A stretch of 64,000 nt of DNA from assembly GCF_011405655.1 (NCBI RefSeq), contig NZ_AP022829.1, positions 977,001 through 1,041,000 on the forward strand. Reading direction: 5' to 3'. Within the stretch, counting starts at the first letter, position 1, and the number at the start of each line of letters is the position of its first letter. Of the stretch, positions 24,124 through 32,725 are shown one piece after another. The DNA is from Adlercreutzia hattorii (GTDB taxonomy: Bacteria > Actinomycetota > Coriobacteriia > Coriobacteriales > Eggerthellaceae). The translations under genes and the position numbers were made by a program. The notes beneath the pieces are model-generated. The model worked only from the letters and a program-made list of their open reading frames with translations. It was not told where the DNA came from and did not search any database.

Positions 24124-27100
24124 ATGACCGCCCAATTCAGCATCCGGGAGGCCGATCCGCAGATCGTCGCGCGTCTGGCGCACGACCTCGGTCTGCCCCG
24201 CTTCATCGCGACGACCCTCGTGGCCCGCGGCATCACCACGGTGCGGGCCGCCAAGCGCTTTTTGAATCCCTCGCTGGACCGCGACTGGCGCAACCCCCTG
24301 GAAATCCCGGGGCTGGCGGAAGTGGCCGACGGACTCATCAACGCCATCCGCGAGAAGAAGCGCATCGTCGTGTTCGGCGACTTCGATTTGGACGGCATCT
24401 CCGCTACCACCGTGCTCACCCGGGGCCTACGGGCTCTCGGCGCCTGCGCCTTCCCCTTCATTCCCCGTCGCTTCGAGGAGGGCTACGGCATCACCGCCGC
24501 TGCCTTCGAGCGCGCCCGGGCCTTAGAGCCGGACGTCATCGTCACCGTGGATTGCGGCATTGCCTGCAAGAGCGAGGTGGCCGACATCCTGAAGGCAGGG
24601 GTGGAGGTCTACATCACCGACCACCACGAGGCGGCCGACCTTGTGCCCGAGGGCGTTCCCGTGGCCGATCCGAAGATGGCCGATGATTGCCCCAGCGCTA
24701 TCCTCGCCGGCGTGGGCGTGGCCTTAAAGCTCGTGCAGGTGCTCGGCAGCCGCCTGGGCTTTCCGCATTTGTGGCGCAGCTACACCGACTTCGCCACCTT
24801 GGGCACCGTGGCCGACCTCATGCCCATGCGCGACGAGAACCGGGCCCTTGTGGCCGACGGCCTCACTCGCATGAACACCAATCCGCGCCCCTGCATCGCC
24901 GCGCTTCTGGCCACCACGGGCCAGGCCGGCAAACCGCTTTCGGCCACGAACCTGTCGTTCTCCCTCATCCCGCGCCTGAACGCCGCCGGGCGCATGGGCA
25001 ATGCCGATTTGGCGCTTGATCTGCTCATGTGCGACAACTACGGCGAGTGTTGCGCCATGGCCGAGGCCCTGGAGGACGTGAACAACCAGCGGCGCGCCAT
25101 CGAGGCGGAGTTGTCGGACATCGCGAAGGAGCAGGCCGGCAGGATCTACCACGGCCAGCGGGCGCTTGTCGTGGCCGGCGAGGGCTGGCACGAGGGCGTG
25201 AAGGGTATCGTGGCTTCCCGCCTCGTGAACACCTACGGGGTGCCGGCGCTCCTGTTCACCATCGACGGCGACGAGGCCCGCGGTTCGGGGCGCTCCGTGG
25301 GCAACGTGAATCTCTTCGAGGCGGTGGAGTCGATCTCGTATCTCACGAAGCGCTTCGGGGGCCATGGGGCGGCCGTGGGCGTCACCATCCCCACCAAAAA
25401 TTTGAAGGCCTTCGCTCAGCGCCTCGACGCCTATATGCAGAAGCTGCCGGAGGCGGCCTTCCATCCGCTGACCGAGGTGGACGCGCTCGTGAGCCTGGAC
25501 GAGCTAACGCTCGAATCCGTGGCGCTCGTGGAGCGGCTCGCCCCCTTCGGCCAGGAGAACCCCCAGCCCACCTTCCTCGCGCGGAACGTGACGCTCGTGA
25601 ACACCCGGGCCGTGGGCCAGACCAAGGACCATTTCGCCTGCACGCTGACGAACGGGCGCGCATCGGTGGCCGGCATCATGTTCCACTGCGCGGCCATCGA
25701 CGCGCTGCTCGTGAACGACGCGGTGGTGGACGCCGCCTTCACGGTGCAGATCGACGAATGGCGCGGCCGCCGCTCGGTGAAGGCCATGCTGGAAACCGTG
25801 GCCCCGGCGCGCAGCTGCTGCGCTTTGGAGGCCTGTCTTGACCCGGACGCCGTGTCGTTCACCGCCGATCTGTTCGCCGAGGCGGAAGGGGAACCCGACC
25901 TTGCGGCCGCCGACGAGGCGCCCGAGCCGGCGCTGCCCGACTTGGCCCCCCGCCGCGCCCAGTGGGAGGAGACGGCCCGGCGCGATCCGGACGGCTTGGA
26001 GGCGGCCATTGTGAAGGCCATCATCGGCGACCGCCCGCTGCATCCGGCCCAGCGAGAGATTCTCGATCGACTGCGGGCGGGGAAGTCCACCTTCGCCGTC
26101 ATGGCCACGGGACGCGGCAAGTCGCTGTGCTTCCAAACCTATGCCGCCTTCCGCGCGCTGACCGACCATGCCGCGAGCCTGTTCATCTACCCCTTGCGGG
26201 CACTCATCGCCGACCAGGTGTTCCATCTGCGGACGAGCCTCGAACGCTTCGGTATCGCGAGCGCCGTCATTACCGGCGAGTCGACGCCCGAGGAGCGCGC
26301 GGCGGTGTACGCGGGGCTTGCCGACGGGAGCCTCGATATCGTGCTCACCACGCCGGAGTACCTCATGTTCCACACCGACGAGCTGGCGGCCTCGGGGCGC
26401 GTCGGGTTCGTCGTCGTGGACGAAGCGCACCACATCGGCCAGGCCAAGGCCGGCCAGCGCGTGGCCTACACCCAGCTCGACCGGGCGCTGACCCGGCTCG
26501 GAGACCCCGTGGTGCTCGCGGTGACCGCCACGGCCAACGACGCCGTGGCCGACGACATCGATGCGGTACTGCCCATTCAGGACTCGGTCATCGACGAGAC
26601 GGCTCGCGACAACCTGTACCTGGACGACCAGCGAAACATTCCGCACCGCGACGACTATTTGGCCTCCCTGGTGGCCACGGGCGAGAAGACCGTCATCTAT
26701 GTGAACTCCCGCGAGCATTCCGTGGCGCTCGCGCGCATGCTGCGCCGGCGGGTGCCGCAGCTCGCCTGCATGATCGGCTTCTACAACGCGGGGCTCTCCC
26801 GCGACGAGCGCAAGCGCATCGAGGAGCTGTTCCGTCGCGACGACTTGAAGGTGCTCGTGGCCACCTCGGCCTTCGGGGAAGGGGTCGATATCCCCAACAT
26901 CCGGCACGTGGTGCTGTATCATCTGCCCTTCAGCGACGTGGAGTTCAACCAGATGAGCGGCCGGGCCGGGCGCGATGGGAAGCCGGCGTGGGTGCATCTG
27001 CTCTACGGGCGCGGGGACGCCTCCATCAACGAGCGCATCTTGGCCGACACCACGCCGGACCATGACGTCATGGCCCAGGTGTACCGCAAGCTGCGCTCGC

Positions 27101-27465
27101 TGCAGCGCAACACCCCCGACGACTACTTCTGCGTGGCCGACGCCGATCTGGCCGAGGCCGCCTCCGACGCTTTCCGCGCCGTGAGCCCCACCTCGGCGGC
27201 CTGCGGCTTGGCCGTGTTCCGCGAGCTCGGGCTCATCGAGACGCGCACCGTTTACGAGGCCGGCCGCCCGCATCTGTGGGTGCGGGTGCGCGAGGGGGCG
27301 TCGAAGGTGGAACTGACCGATTCGGTGCGCTACCGCGAGGGCATCGACGAGCGCACGCTGTTCGGCGGCTTCTGCCGATGGGCGCTGGGCACCGACGAGC
27401 CCGCGCTCACAGTGCGTCTGTGCCATCCCATCGTGCCGAGGAACTGGCCGGGCCAGGGGCACTAA
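24124..27465 (+). CDS. recJ: RecJ-like exonuclease fused to a RecQ-like helicase
   Basis: The 1113-residue protein joins two repair enzymes. Residues 1 to about 590 are a RecJ-type 5'-3' single-strand exonuclease, with DHH-family motifs FGDFDLDG (residues 84-91) and TDHHEA (DHH at 166-168) and the DHHA1 region with RFGGHGAAVG. After an acidic linker, residues 640-1000 are a superfamily-2 helicase: MATGRGKSLCFQ near 660, VVVDEAHHIG near 767, and QMSGRAGRDGKP near 945. The C-terminal 110 residues look like a small RQC/winged-helix-type region. RecJ and RecQ act together in the RecF pathway, so the fusion makes functional sense. The frame is continuous with no sign of error. Confidence 0.9.
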   Translation: MTAQFSIREADPQIVARLAHDLGLPRFIATTLVARGITTVRAAKRFLNPSLDRDWRNPLEIPGLAEVADGLINAIREKKRIVVFGDFDLDGISATTVLTRGLRALGACAFPFIPRRFEEGYGITAAAFERARALEPDVIVTVDCGIACKSEVADILKAGVEVYITDHHEAADLVPEGVPVADPKMADDCPSAILAGVGVALKLVQVLGSRLGFPHLWRSYTDFATLGTVADLMPMRDENRALVADGLTRMNTNPRPCIAALLATTGQAGKPLSATNLSFSLIPRLNAAGRMGNADLALDLLMCDNYGECCAMAEALEDVNNQRRAIEAELSDIAKEQAGRIYHGQRALVVAGEGWHEGVKGIVASRLVNTYGVPALLFTIDGDEARGSGRSVGNVNLFEAVESISYLTKRFGGHGAAVGVTIPTKNLKAFAQRLDAYMQKLPEAAFHPLTEVDALVSLDELTLESVALVERLAPFGQENPQPTFLARNVTLVNTRAVGQTKDHFACTLTNGRASVAGIMFHCAAIDALLVNDAVVDAAFTVQIDEWRGRRSVKAMLETVAPARSCCALEACLDPDAVSFTADLFAEAEGEPDLAAADEAPEPALPDLAPRRAQWEETARRDPDGLEAAIVKAIIGDRPLHPAQREILDRLRAGKSTFAVMATGRGKSLCFQTYAAFRALTDHAASLFIYPLRALIADQVFHLRTSLERFGIASAVITGESTPEERAAVYAGLADGSLDIVLTTPEYLMFHTDELAASGRVGFVVVDEAHHIGQAKAGQRVAYTQLDRALTRLGDPVVLAVTATANDAVADDIDAVLPIQDSVIDETARDNLYLDDQRNIPHRDDYLASLVATGEKTVIYVNSREHSVALARMLRRRVPQLACMIGFYNAGLSRDERKRIEELFRRDDLKVLVATSAFGEGVDIPNIRHVVLYHLPFSDVEFNQMSGRAGRDGKPAWVHLLYGRGDASINERILADTTPDHDVMAQVYRKLRSLQRNTPDDYFCVADADLAEAASDAFRAVSPTSAACGLAVFRELGLIETRTVYEAGRPHLWVRVREGASKVELTDSVRYREGIDERTLFGGFCRWALGTDEPALTVRLCHPIVPRNWPGQGH

Positions 27466-27513
27466 CCGATAACGATCCGCGGATCATCCGCGTTCAGGAG
27501 AAGGGAGGCGTCC

Positions 27514-29898
27514 ATGAGCGCCGAGAGAGACGATTCCGTCCGGGCGGCGGCCGATGCCGTCAGCGCCGGGAAGGCCACGAAAGAGACCGTGGACGCGCTT
27601 CTGGGCCGCCCGCATCCCACGGCCGATTCGGCCATCGAACGCGGGCCCGCCACGCCCGAGGACCGCTTCGCCGAGCTGGCGCGCCTGACGAGTGCCTACA
27701 TGGACGCGCCGGAGGAGGCCATGCTGCGCCGCGCCTTCGAGTTCGCCCGCGACGCCCACGCGGGCCAGTGCCGCAAGTCCGGCGAGCCTTTCATCATCCA
27801 TCCCATCGAGGTGGGCATCATCCTGGCCGATCTGCGCATGGACGCCGAGACCATCACGGCGGCGCTGCTCCACGACACCGTGGAGGACACGAAGGTGACG
27901 GCCGAGGAAGTGGAGCGCACCTTCAACCCGCAGGTGCGGGCGCTGGTGGAGGGCGTCACCAAGATCACCCGCATCGAGGTGGAGTCGCTCACCGACGAGC
28001 AGGCGGCCACCATTCGCAAGATGTTCGTGGCCATGTCCAAGGACATCCGCGTCATCGTCATCAAGCTGGCCGACCGTCTGCACAATATGCGCACGCTGGC
28101 GGCCCTGCGCGAGGATCGGCGCATCTTCAAGTCCCGCGAGACGCTGGAGATCTACGCCCCCATCGCCCACCGCCTTGGCATCAACTCCATCAAGTGGGAA
28201 CTGGAAGACCTCTCCTTCTTCTACCTGGAGCCCAACAAGTACAAGCAGGTCTCCCGCATGGTGACCGAGTCCCGCGCCGAGCGCGAGAAGTACCTGGCCG
28301 ACGTCATCGCCGTGCTCCACGAGGAGATGGGGAAGGTGGGAATTTCGGCCCAGATCATGGGGCGCCCGAAGCATCTGTACTCCATCTACCAGAAGATGAC
28401 GAAGAAGGGCAAGGGCTTCTCGGAGATTTACGACCTCATCGCCGTGCGCATCATCACCAGCTCGGTGAAGGACTGCTACTCGGCCCTGGGCGCGGTGCAC
28501 ACGCTGTGGCACCCCATGCCCGGCCGCTTCAAAGACTACATCGCCATGCCGAAGTTCAACATGTACCAGTCGCTGCACACGACGGTCATGGGGCCGGCCG
28601 GGCGTCCCTTGGAGGTGCAGATCCGCACCGAGGAGATGCACCGCAACTCCGAGTACGGCGTGGCGGCCCACTGGCGCTACAAGGAGACCGGCGCCTCGCG
28701 TCCCGGCGCCGCCGACAACCTGGATGCCCAGCTGGCGTGGCTGCGCCAGATGGTGGACTGGCAGGACGAGACCGAGGACTCCCGCGAGTTCCTAAAGTCG
28801 CTGAAGATGGACCTCGACGACACGGAGGTCTTCGTGTTCACGCCGAAGGGCGAGGTCATGAGCTTGCGCGCCGGTTCCACGCCGGTGGACTTCGCCTACG
28901 CCATCCACACCGAGGTAGGCAACCACTGCGTGGGCGCCAAGGTGAACGGCTCCATCGTGCCTCTGTCCTACCAGCTGCAGGTGGGCGACCGCGTGGAGGT
29001 GCTCACCCAGAAGAGCGCGAGCCCCTCCCGCGACTGGCTAAACATCGTGAAGACGCCCTCGGCCCGCAGCAAGATCCGCTCCTACTTCTCGAAGATCACC
29101 CGCTCCGACGACATGCAGATGGGCCGCGACATGCTCGTGCGCGAGATGCGCAAGCACGGGCTGGGGCTTTCCAGCGCCCAGTCGATGCGGGCGCTGAAGC
29201 TGGTGGCCGAGGCGCTTGGCTTCAAAGACCCCGACGAGATGTACGTGCACATCGGCACGGGCAAGGAGAAGGCCCAGCACGTCACGAACCGTCTGCTGAA
29301 GATCCTGGTGGACAAGGGCAACGAGGAGGCGGAGAAGCCCACGGTGGGCACATCGGCCTCCTCCACGGGCATTATGGCACCCATGCTCACGTCCGTGAAG
29401 CGCCCGAAGAAGCACGAGACCCACTCGTCCCAGGGCATCGTGGTGAAGGGCGTCGACGACGTGCTCGTGCGCCTGTCGCGCTGCTGCAACCCCGTGCCCG
29501 GCGACGACATCTTGGGGTTTGTGACCCGCGGCCGCGGCGTGTCGGTGCACCGGGCCGACTGCCCCAACGCGCTCGATTTGAAGCGGCATCCCGAGCGCAT
29601 CATCGAGGTGGAATGGGAGGGCACGCCCACGGCGGCCACCTACCAGGTGGAGATCTACATCGAGGCGCTCGACCGTATGAACCTGCTTCTGGATGTGACG
29701 CGCGTCATTTCCGAGATGGGCGCCAATGTGCTGTCCTGCAACACCACCACCCACCGCGATGGCATGGTGGAGATGCGCTTCCTCTTCCAGCTGTCCGACT
29801 TGGCGGTTATCGAGCGCATGACAAAGCGCCTGTCCGCCATCGACGGCGTCTTCGATGCCCGTAGAATGATGCCCCAAGGATCAAGCAAGAAAGGTTGA
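27514..29898 (+). CDS. rel: Bifunctional (p)ppGpp synthetase/hydrolase (Rel)
   Basis: The 794-residue enzyme makes and degrades the alarmone (p)ppGpp. The HD hydrolase domain has FIIHPIEVG and ALLHDTVEDT. The synthetase domain has GRPKHLYSIYQKM and PKFNMYQSLHTTV. A TGS domain (VFVFTPKGEVMSL), a zinc-finger region (SRCCNPVPGDDI) and a C-terminal ACT domain follow. Intact HD residues indicate a working hydrolase. The first 55 residues are an extra low-complexity stretch. It starts 48 bases after the recJ fusion gene. Confidence 0.95.
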   Translation: MSAERDDSVRAAADAVSAGKATKETVDALLGRPHPTADSAIERGPATPEDRFAELARLTSAYMDAPEEAMLRRAFEFARDAHAGQCRKSGEPFIIHPIEVGIILADLRMDAETITAALLHDTVEDTKVTAEEVERTFNPQVRALVEGVTKITRIEVESLTDEQAATIRKMFVAMSKDIRVIVIKLADRLHNMRTLAALREDRRIFKSRETLEIYAPIAHRLGINSIKWELEDLSFFYLEPNKYKQVSRMVTESRAEREKYLADVIAVLHEEMGKVGISAQIMGRPKHLYSIYQKMTKKGKGFSEIYDLIAVRIITSSVKDCYSALGAVHTLWHPMPGRFKDYIAMPKFNMYQSLHTTVMGPAGRPLEVQIRTEEMHRNSEYGVAAHWRYKETGASRPGAADNLDAQLAWLRQMVDWQDETEDSREFLKSLKMDLDDTEVFVFTPKGEVMSLRAGSTPVDFAYAIHTEVGNHCVGAKVNGSIVPLSYQLQVGDRVEVLTQKSASPSRDWLNIVKTPSARSKIRSYFSKITRSDDMQMGRDMLVREMRKHGLGLSSAQSMRALKLVAEALGFKDPDEMYVHIGTGKEKAQHVTNRLLKILVDKGNEEAEKPTVGTSASSTGIMAPMLTSVKRPKKHETHSSQGIVVKGVDDVLVRLSRCCNPVPGDDILGFVTRGRGVSVHRADCPNALDLKRHPERIIEVEWEGTPTAATYQVEIYIEALDRMNLLLDVTRVISEMGANVLSCNTTTHRDGMVEMRFLFQLSDLAVIERMTKRLSAIDGVFDARRMMPQGSSKKG

Positions 29899-30080
29899 GA
29901 TGTGGGGAGACGTCGGGTGCCTTGACCGAGCGAGTTCCGCAGATGGTACCGAAGGCGCAGCGAGAAGGGGAGAAGTAAGCCCTGACGCCTTCGATACCAG
30001 CGAGGACTGTTTGAGCGAATCAAGGTACCCGGCGGCTCCCCTTCCAGTTGCTTTCAATATAGTATTCAAGAAAGGTTGAG
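29886..30080. mobile_element. Structured repeat copy S4 between 14-bp direct repeats
   Basis: CAAGAAAGGTTGAG occurs at 29886-29899, covering the rel stop codon, and again at 30067-30080 as the ribosome-binding site of the next gene. Between them lies a 167-bp segment with a nested palindrome (29908-30037). Its outer arms are CGGGTGCCTTGA/TCAAGGTACCCG and its inner arms TGGTACCGAAGGCG/CGCCTTCGATACCA. It carries the family strings AGTTC and CTGTTTGAGC. Removing the segment and one repeat would leave rel and the next gene four bases apart, so this looks like an insertion with target duplication. Confidence 0.72.
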
Positions 30081-30082
30081 CT

Positions 30083-30757
30083 ATGGCGACGGATTTATAT
30101 GAGATCAGCGGGCTGTGCGTCGATGTCGAGTACCTGGTCATGGGCGTGCTCGCCAACAACGTGTACATCGTATCCGACGGCGAGGGCACCATGGTGGTGG
30201 ATCCGAGCTGCTCGGCCGACAAGATTCTCGCGGCCCTGGGCGACCGCAAACTGGATGCCATCGTGCTCACCCATTCCCACTTCGACCATACCGGCGCCGC
30301 CGCCGAGCTGCGTAAGGCCACGGGCGCGCCCGTCATCGCTTCGGCCGTAGACGCGCCGCTCATCGAGGAGCCCCGCGACGAGGACCTTTCCACCCGCGGC
30401 GTGCCGTGCCCGGTCGACCGCACCGTGGCCCACGGCGATGTCGTGGAAGTGGGGAACATGAAGTGGAAGGTCATCGAGACCCCGGGCCATACCCCCGGCT
30501 CCATCTGCCTGTTCGACATCCCGCAGTTCGGCAACCACCCCAAGGGGCTGCCGGTGCTTATCTCCGGCGACACGCTGTTCGCCGGCACCATCGGCCGTAC
30601 CGATTTCGAGGGCGGTTCCATGGCCGACATGCGCGCCTCCCTGAAGAAGCTCGCGGCGCTGCCCGACGACACGGCGGTTCTTCCCGGCCACAACAACCTC
30701 ACCACCATCGGCGCCGAGCGCCGCCGCGTCTTCGCCCTCTACGGCGACCCCGAGTAG
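30083..30757 (+). CDS. MBL-fold metallo-hydrolase (glyoxalase II-like)
   Basis: The 224-residue protein has the zinc-binding THSHFDHTG motif, TPGHTPGSIC with a further His ligand, a metal-bridging Asp in SGDTLFAG, and a C-terminal PGHNNLTT. These match small hydroxyacylglutathione-hydrolase-like members, but the substrate is unknown. The ribosome-binding site AAAGGTTGAG lies in the right-hand direct repeat of the S4 element. It was probably in one operon with rel before the insertion and may still be. Confidence 0.88.
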   Translation: MATDLYEISGLCVDVEYLVMGVLANNVYIVSDGEGTMVVDPSCSADKILAALGDRKLDAIVLTHSHFDHTGAAAELRKATGAPVIASAVDAPLIEEPRDEDLSTRGVPCPVDRTVAHGDVVEVGNMKWKVIETPGHTPGSICLFDIPQFGNHPKGLPVLISGDTLFAGTIGRTDFEGGSMADMRASLKKLAALPDDTAVLPGHNNLTTIGAERRRVFALYGDPE

Positions 30758-30867
30758 GAGCTTTTTCAAAAAAAACACAGCAGTCTGTCTCATTGACGGC
30801 GTGTCATAGGGTAGACTTGGGCCACTGCGCATTTTCTGGGTGCAGTTTATCTGTTGGAAGGAACTCC

Positions 30868-31923
30868 GTGACGATCGAGTGGACCTTTTTCCTCTCCGAG
30901 CTTATGCAGAACCCCATCCTTCTGGTGGTGACCCTGCTTAATATCGGCGTTATCATCGTGAACGGCGCGACGGATGCGCCCAATGCCATCGCCACGGCGG
31001 TCTCCACCCGGGCCATGAAGCCTCGGCACGCCATCATCATGGCGGCGGTGTTCAATTTCCTGGGGCTTTTGCTCGTGTCGCTGGTCTCCACGGCGGTGGC
31101 CCATACCATTTTCTCCATGGTGGATTTCGGCGGCAACTCCCATCAGGCCCTGACGGCGCTCATGGCAGCGATGGTCGCCATTATCGTCTGGGGTGCGGCG
31201 GCCTGGTGGTTCGGCATCCCCACCTCCCAGTCCCATTCGCTCATCGCCGGCCTCACGGGGGCGGCCATCGCCGTCCAGGGCGGCCTCGATGCCATCAACG
31301 GCGCCGAGTGGATGAAGGTCGTCTACGGCATTTTGCTCTCGACGCTGCTCGGCTTCGGTTTGGGCTGGCTCAACTACAAGCTCATCGGGCGGCTGTGCCG
31401 ACATGTGAACCGTCAGAAGGCGAACTCGTTCTTCAAGTGGGCGCAGATTTGCTCCGGCGCCGGCGTGGCCTTCATGCATGGCGCCCAAGACGGCCAGAAG
31501 TTCATGTCCATCTTCATGCTGGCCATCATGATGACCGCCGGCATGGGCATGGATCTTACGGGCGTGGCGATGCCCATGTGGCTCATGCTCTTCTGCGCCT
31601 TCAACATGGGCCTCGGTACGGCCGTGGGCGGCGAGCGCATCATCAAGTCCGTGGGCATGGACATGGTGAAGCTCGAGGCGTTCCAGGGATTCGCCGCCAG
31701 CCTCTCCACCTTCGTGAGCCTCATGCTCGCCACCTTCGGGGGCTTGCCGGTCTCCACGACGCATACCAACACGACGGCCATCATGGGCGTGGGGGCCGCG
31801 AAGAACCCCAAATCCGTGAAGTGGTCTATCGCCATCGATATGGTGAAGACCTGGGTGCTCACCTTTCCCGGGTGCGGCATCTTGGGCTTCGCCTGCGCCA
31901 AGTTATTCCTTATGATCCTGTAA
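30868..31923 (+). CDS. pit: Inorganic phosphate transporter, Pit family
   Basis: The 351-residue protein has about ten membrane helices and the two Pit signature repeats. The first is NGATDAPNAIATAVSTRAM near the N-terminus and the second is FMHGAQDGQKFM in the middle. PTSQSHSLIAGLTGA and PVSTTHTNTTAIMG are the paired re-entrant segments. A GTG start at 30868 is preceded by GGAAGGAAC. The DUF47 gene follows by 18 bases, a classic pairing for low-affinity phosphate uptake. Confidence 0.92.
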   Translation: MTIEWTFFLSELMQNPILLVVTLLNIGVIIVNGATDAPNAIATAVSTRAMKPRHAIIMAAVFNFLGLLLVSLVSTAVAHTIFSMVDFGGNSHQALTALMAAMVAIIVWGAAAWWFGIPTSQSHSLIAGLTGAAIAVQGGLDAINGAEWMKVVYGILLSTLLGFGLGWLNYKLIGRLCRHVNRQKANSFFKWAQICSGAGVAFMHGAQDGQKFMSIFMLAIMMTAGMGMDLTGVAMPMWLMLFCAFNMGLGTAVGGERIIKSVGMDMVKLEAFQGFAASLSTFVSLMLATFGGLPVSTTHTNTTAIMGVGAAKNPKSVKWSIAIDMVKTWVLTFPGCGILGFACAKLFLMIL

Positions 31924-31941
31924 CGCGAGAAGGGAAGTCCA

Positions 31942-32571
31942 GTGGCCAAGAAACACAAGTACGATTACTTCGACGCCTACGAAGAGCTGTCCGATCTGGC
32001 CGTGCAAGAGGCGAGCGTCCTTGTGCGCGCCATGGAGAACTTCACCGATGCCGCTGCCCTGCGCGCGGTGCTCGATGAGGCCCATGCGCTCGAGCACGCC
32101 GGCGACATGATCAACCACGACATCTACAAGCACGTCGGCAACGACTTCATGCCGCCGTTCGATCGCGAGGACATCGTGGCTTTGGCCGGCGCGCTGGACG
32201 AGATTCTGGATGAGATCGAGGACGTGCTGCAGTACTTCTACATGTTCGACATCCATCAGATTCCCGAGGACGCCCTGCGCTTCGCCACCCTCATCCGCAA
32301 GTCGTGCAAGGCCGTGGACGCCGCCATGGAGGATTTCCGCAACTTCAAGAAGTCGAAGAACTTCAAGCAGCTGGTCATTCAGGTCTCCGACAACGAGGAG
32401 GAGGCCGACGCGCTGTACGTGGAGGTCATCCGCAACCTGCACGTGAACCACGCCGACGAGCCCATGCACGTGCTGAAGTGGTCGCGCCTGTACGCCTTCA
32501 TGGAGAGCTGCTGCGACGCCTGCGAGCATACCGCCGATCTCATGAGCACGATTCTGTTGAAGAATATGTAG
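31942..32571 (+). CDS. DUF47/PhoU-like Pit accessory protein
   Basis: The 209-residue all-helical soluble protein belongs to the DUF47 (Pit accessory, TIGR00153-like) group. It has acidic EXXXD-type stretches such as ALDEILDEIEDVLQYFYMFD and NEEEADALY, which would bind metal in PhoU-like folds. It starts at GTG behind AGAAGGGAAG and is co-transcribed with the Pit gene, whose activity it probably regulates. A terminator follows. Confidence 0.9.
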   Translation: MAKKHKYDYFDAYEELSDLAVQEASVLVRAMENFTDAAALRAVLDEAHALEHAGDMINHDIYKHVGNDFMPPFDREDIVALAGALDEILDEIEDVLQYFYMFDIHQIPEDALRFATLIRKSCKAVDAAMEDFRNFKKSKNFKQLVIQVSDNEEEADALYVEVIRNLHVNHADEPMHVLKWSRLYAFMESCCDACEHTADLMSTILLKNM

Positions 32572-32602
32572 GCTCAGGATCGGGGAATCGGTACACCTAC
32601 GT

Positions 32603-32629
32603 AGGGGCGGCGCTTGCGCCGCCCTTTCT
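32603..32629 (+). terminator. Terminator of the pit-DUF47 operon
   Basis: A perfect 9-bp GGGCGGCGC/GCGCCGCCC stem with a two-base loop is followed by TTTCT, 30 bases after the stop. Confidence 0.75.
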
Positions 32630-32649
32630 GCATTGGCGGACGTTCTGGC

Positions 32650-32712
32650 TCGGGAGTGCCGACCAAGGACGGCCCCTACGGGGGCGGTCGGGGCGGCCCC
32701 TGCGGGGGATGG
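32650..32712. repeat. GC-rich dispersed repeat
   Basis: GCCGACCAAGGACGGCCCC followed by TACGGG matches, with one change, the block at 59125-59148 after the LuxR gene. Shorter GGTCGGGGCGGCCCCTGCGGG variants follow it directly. It looks like a short dispersed intergenic repeat. Confidence 0.55.
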
Positions 32713-32725
32713 CAGATGTTCGGGT

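Noticed and set aside
24104-24124. Third copy of the toxin-like module, from a GTAGCTAGCAC string resembling the toxin leader
   Set aside because: Only ten bases match. There is no small hydrophobic frame, promoter pair or hairpin.
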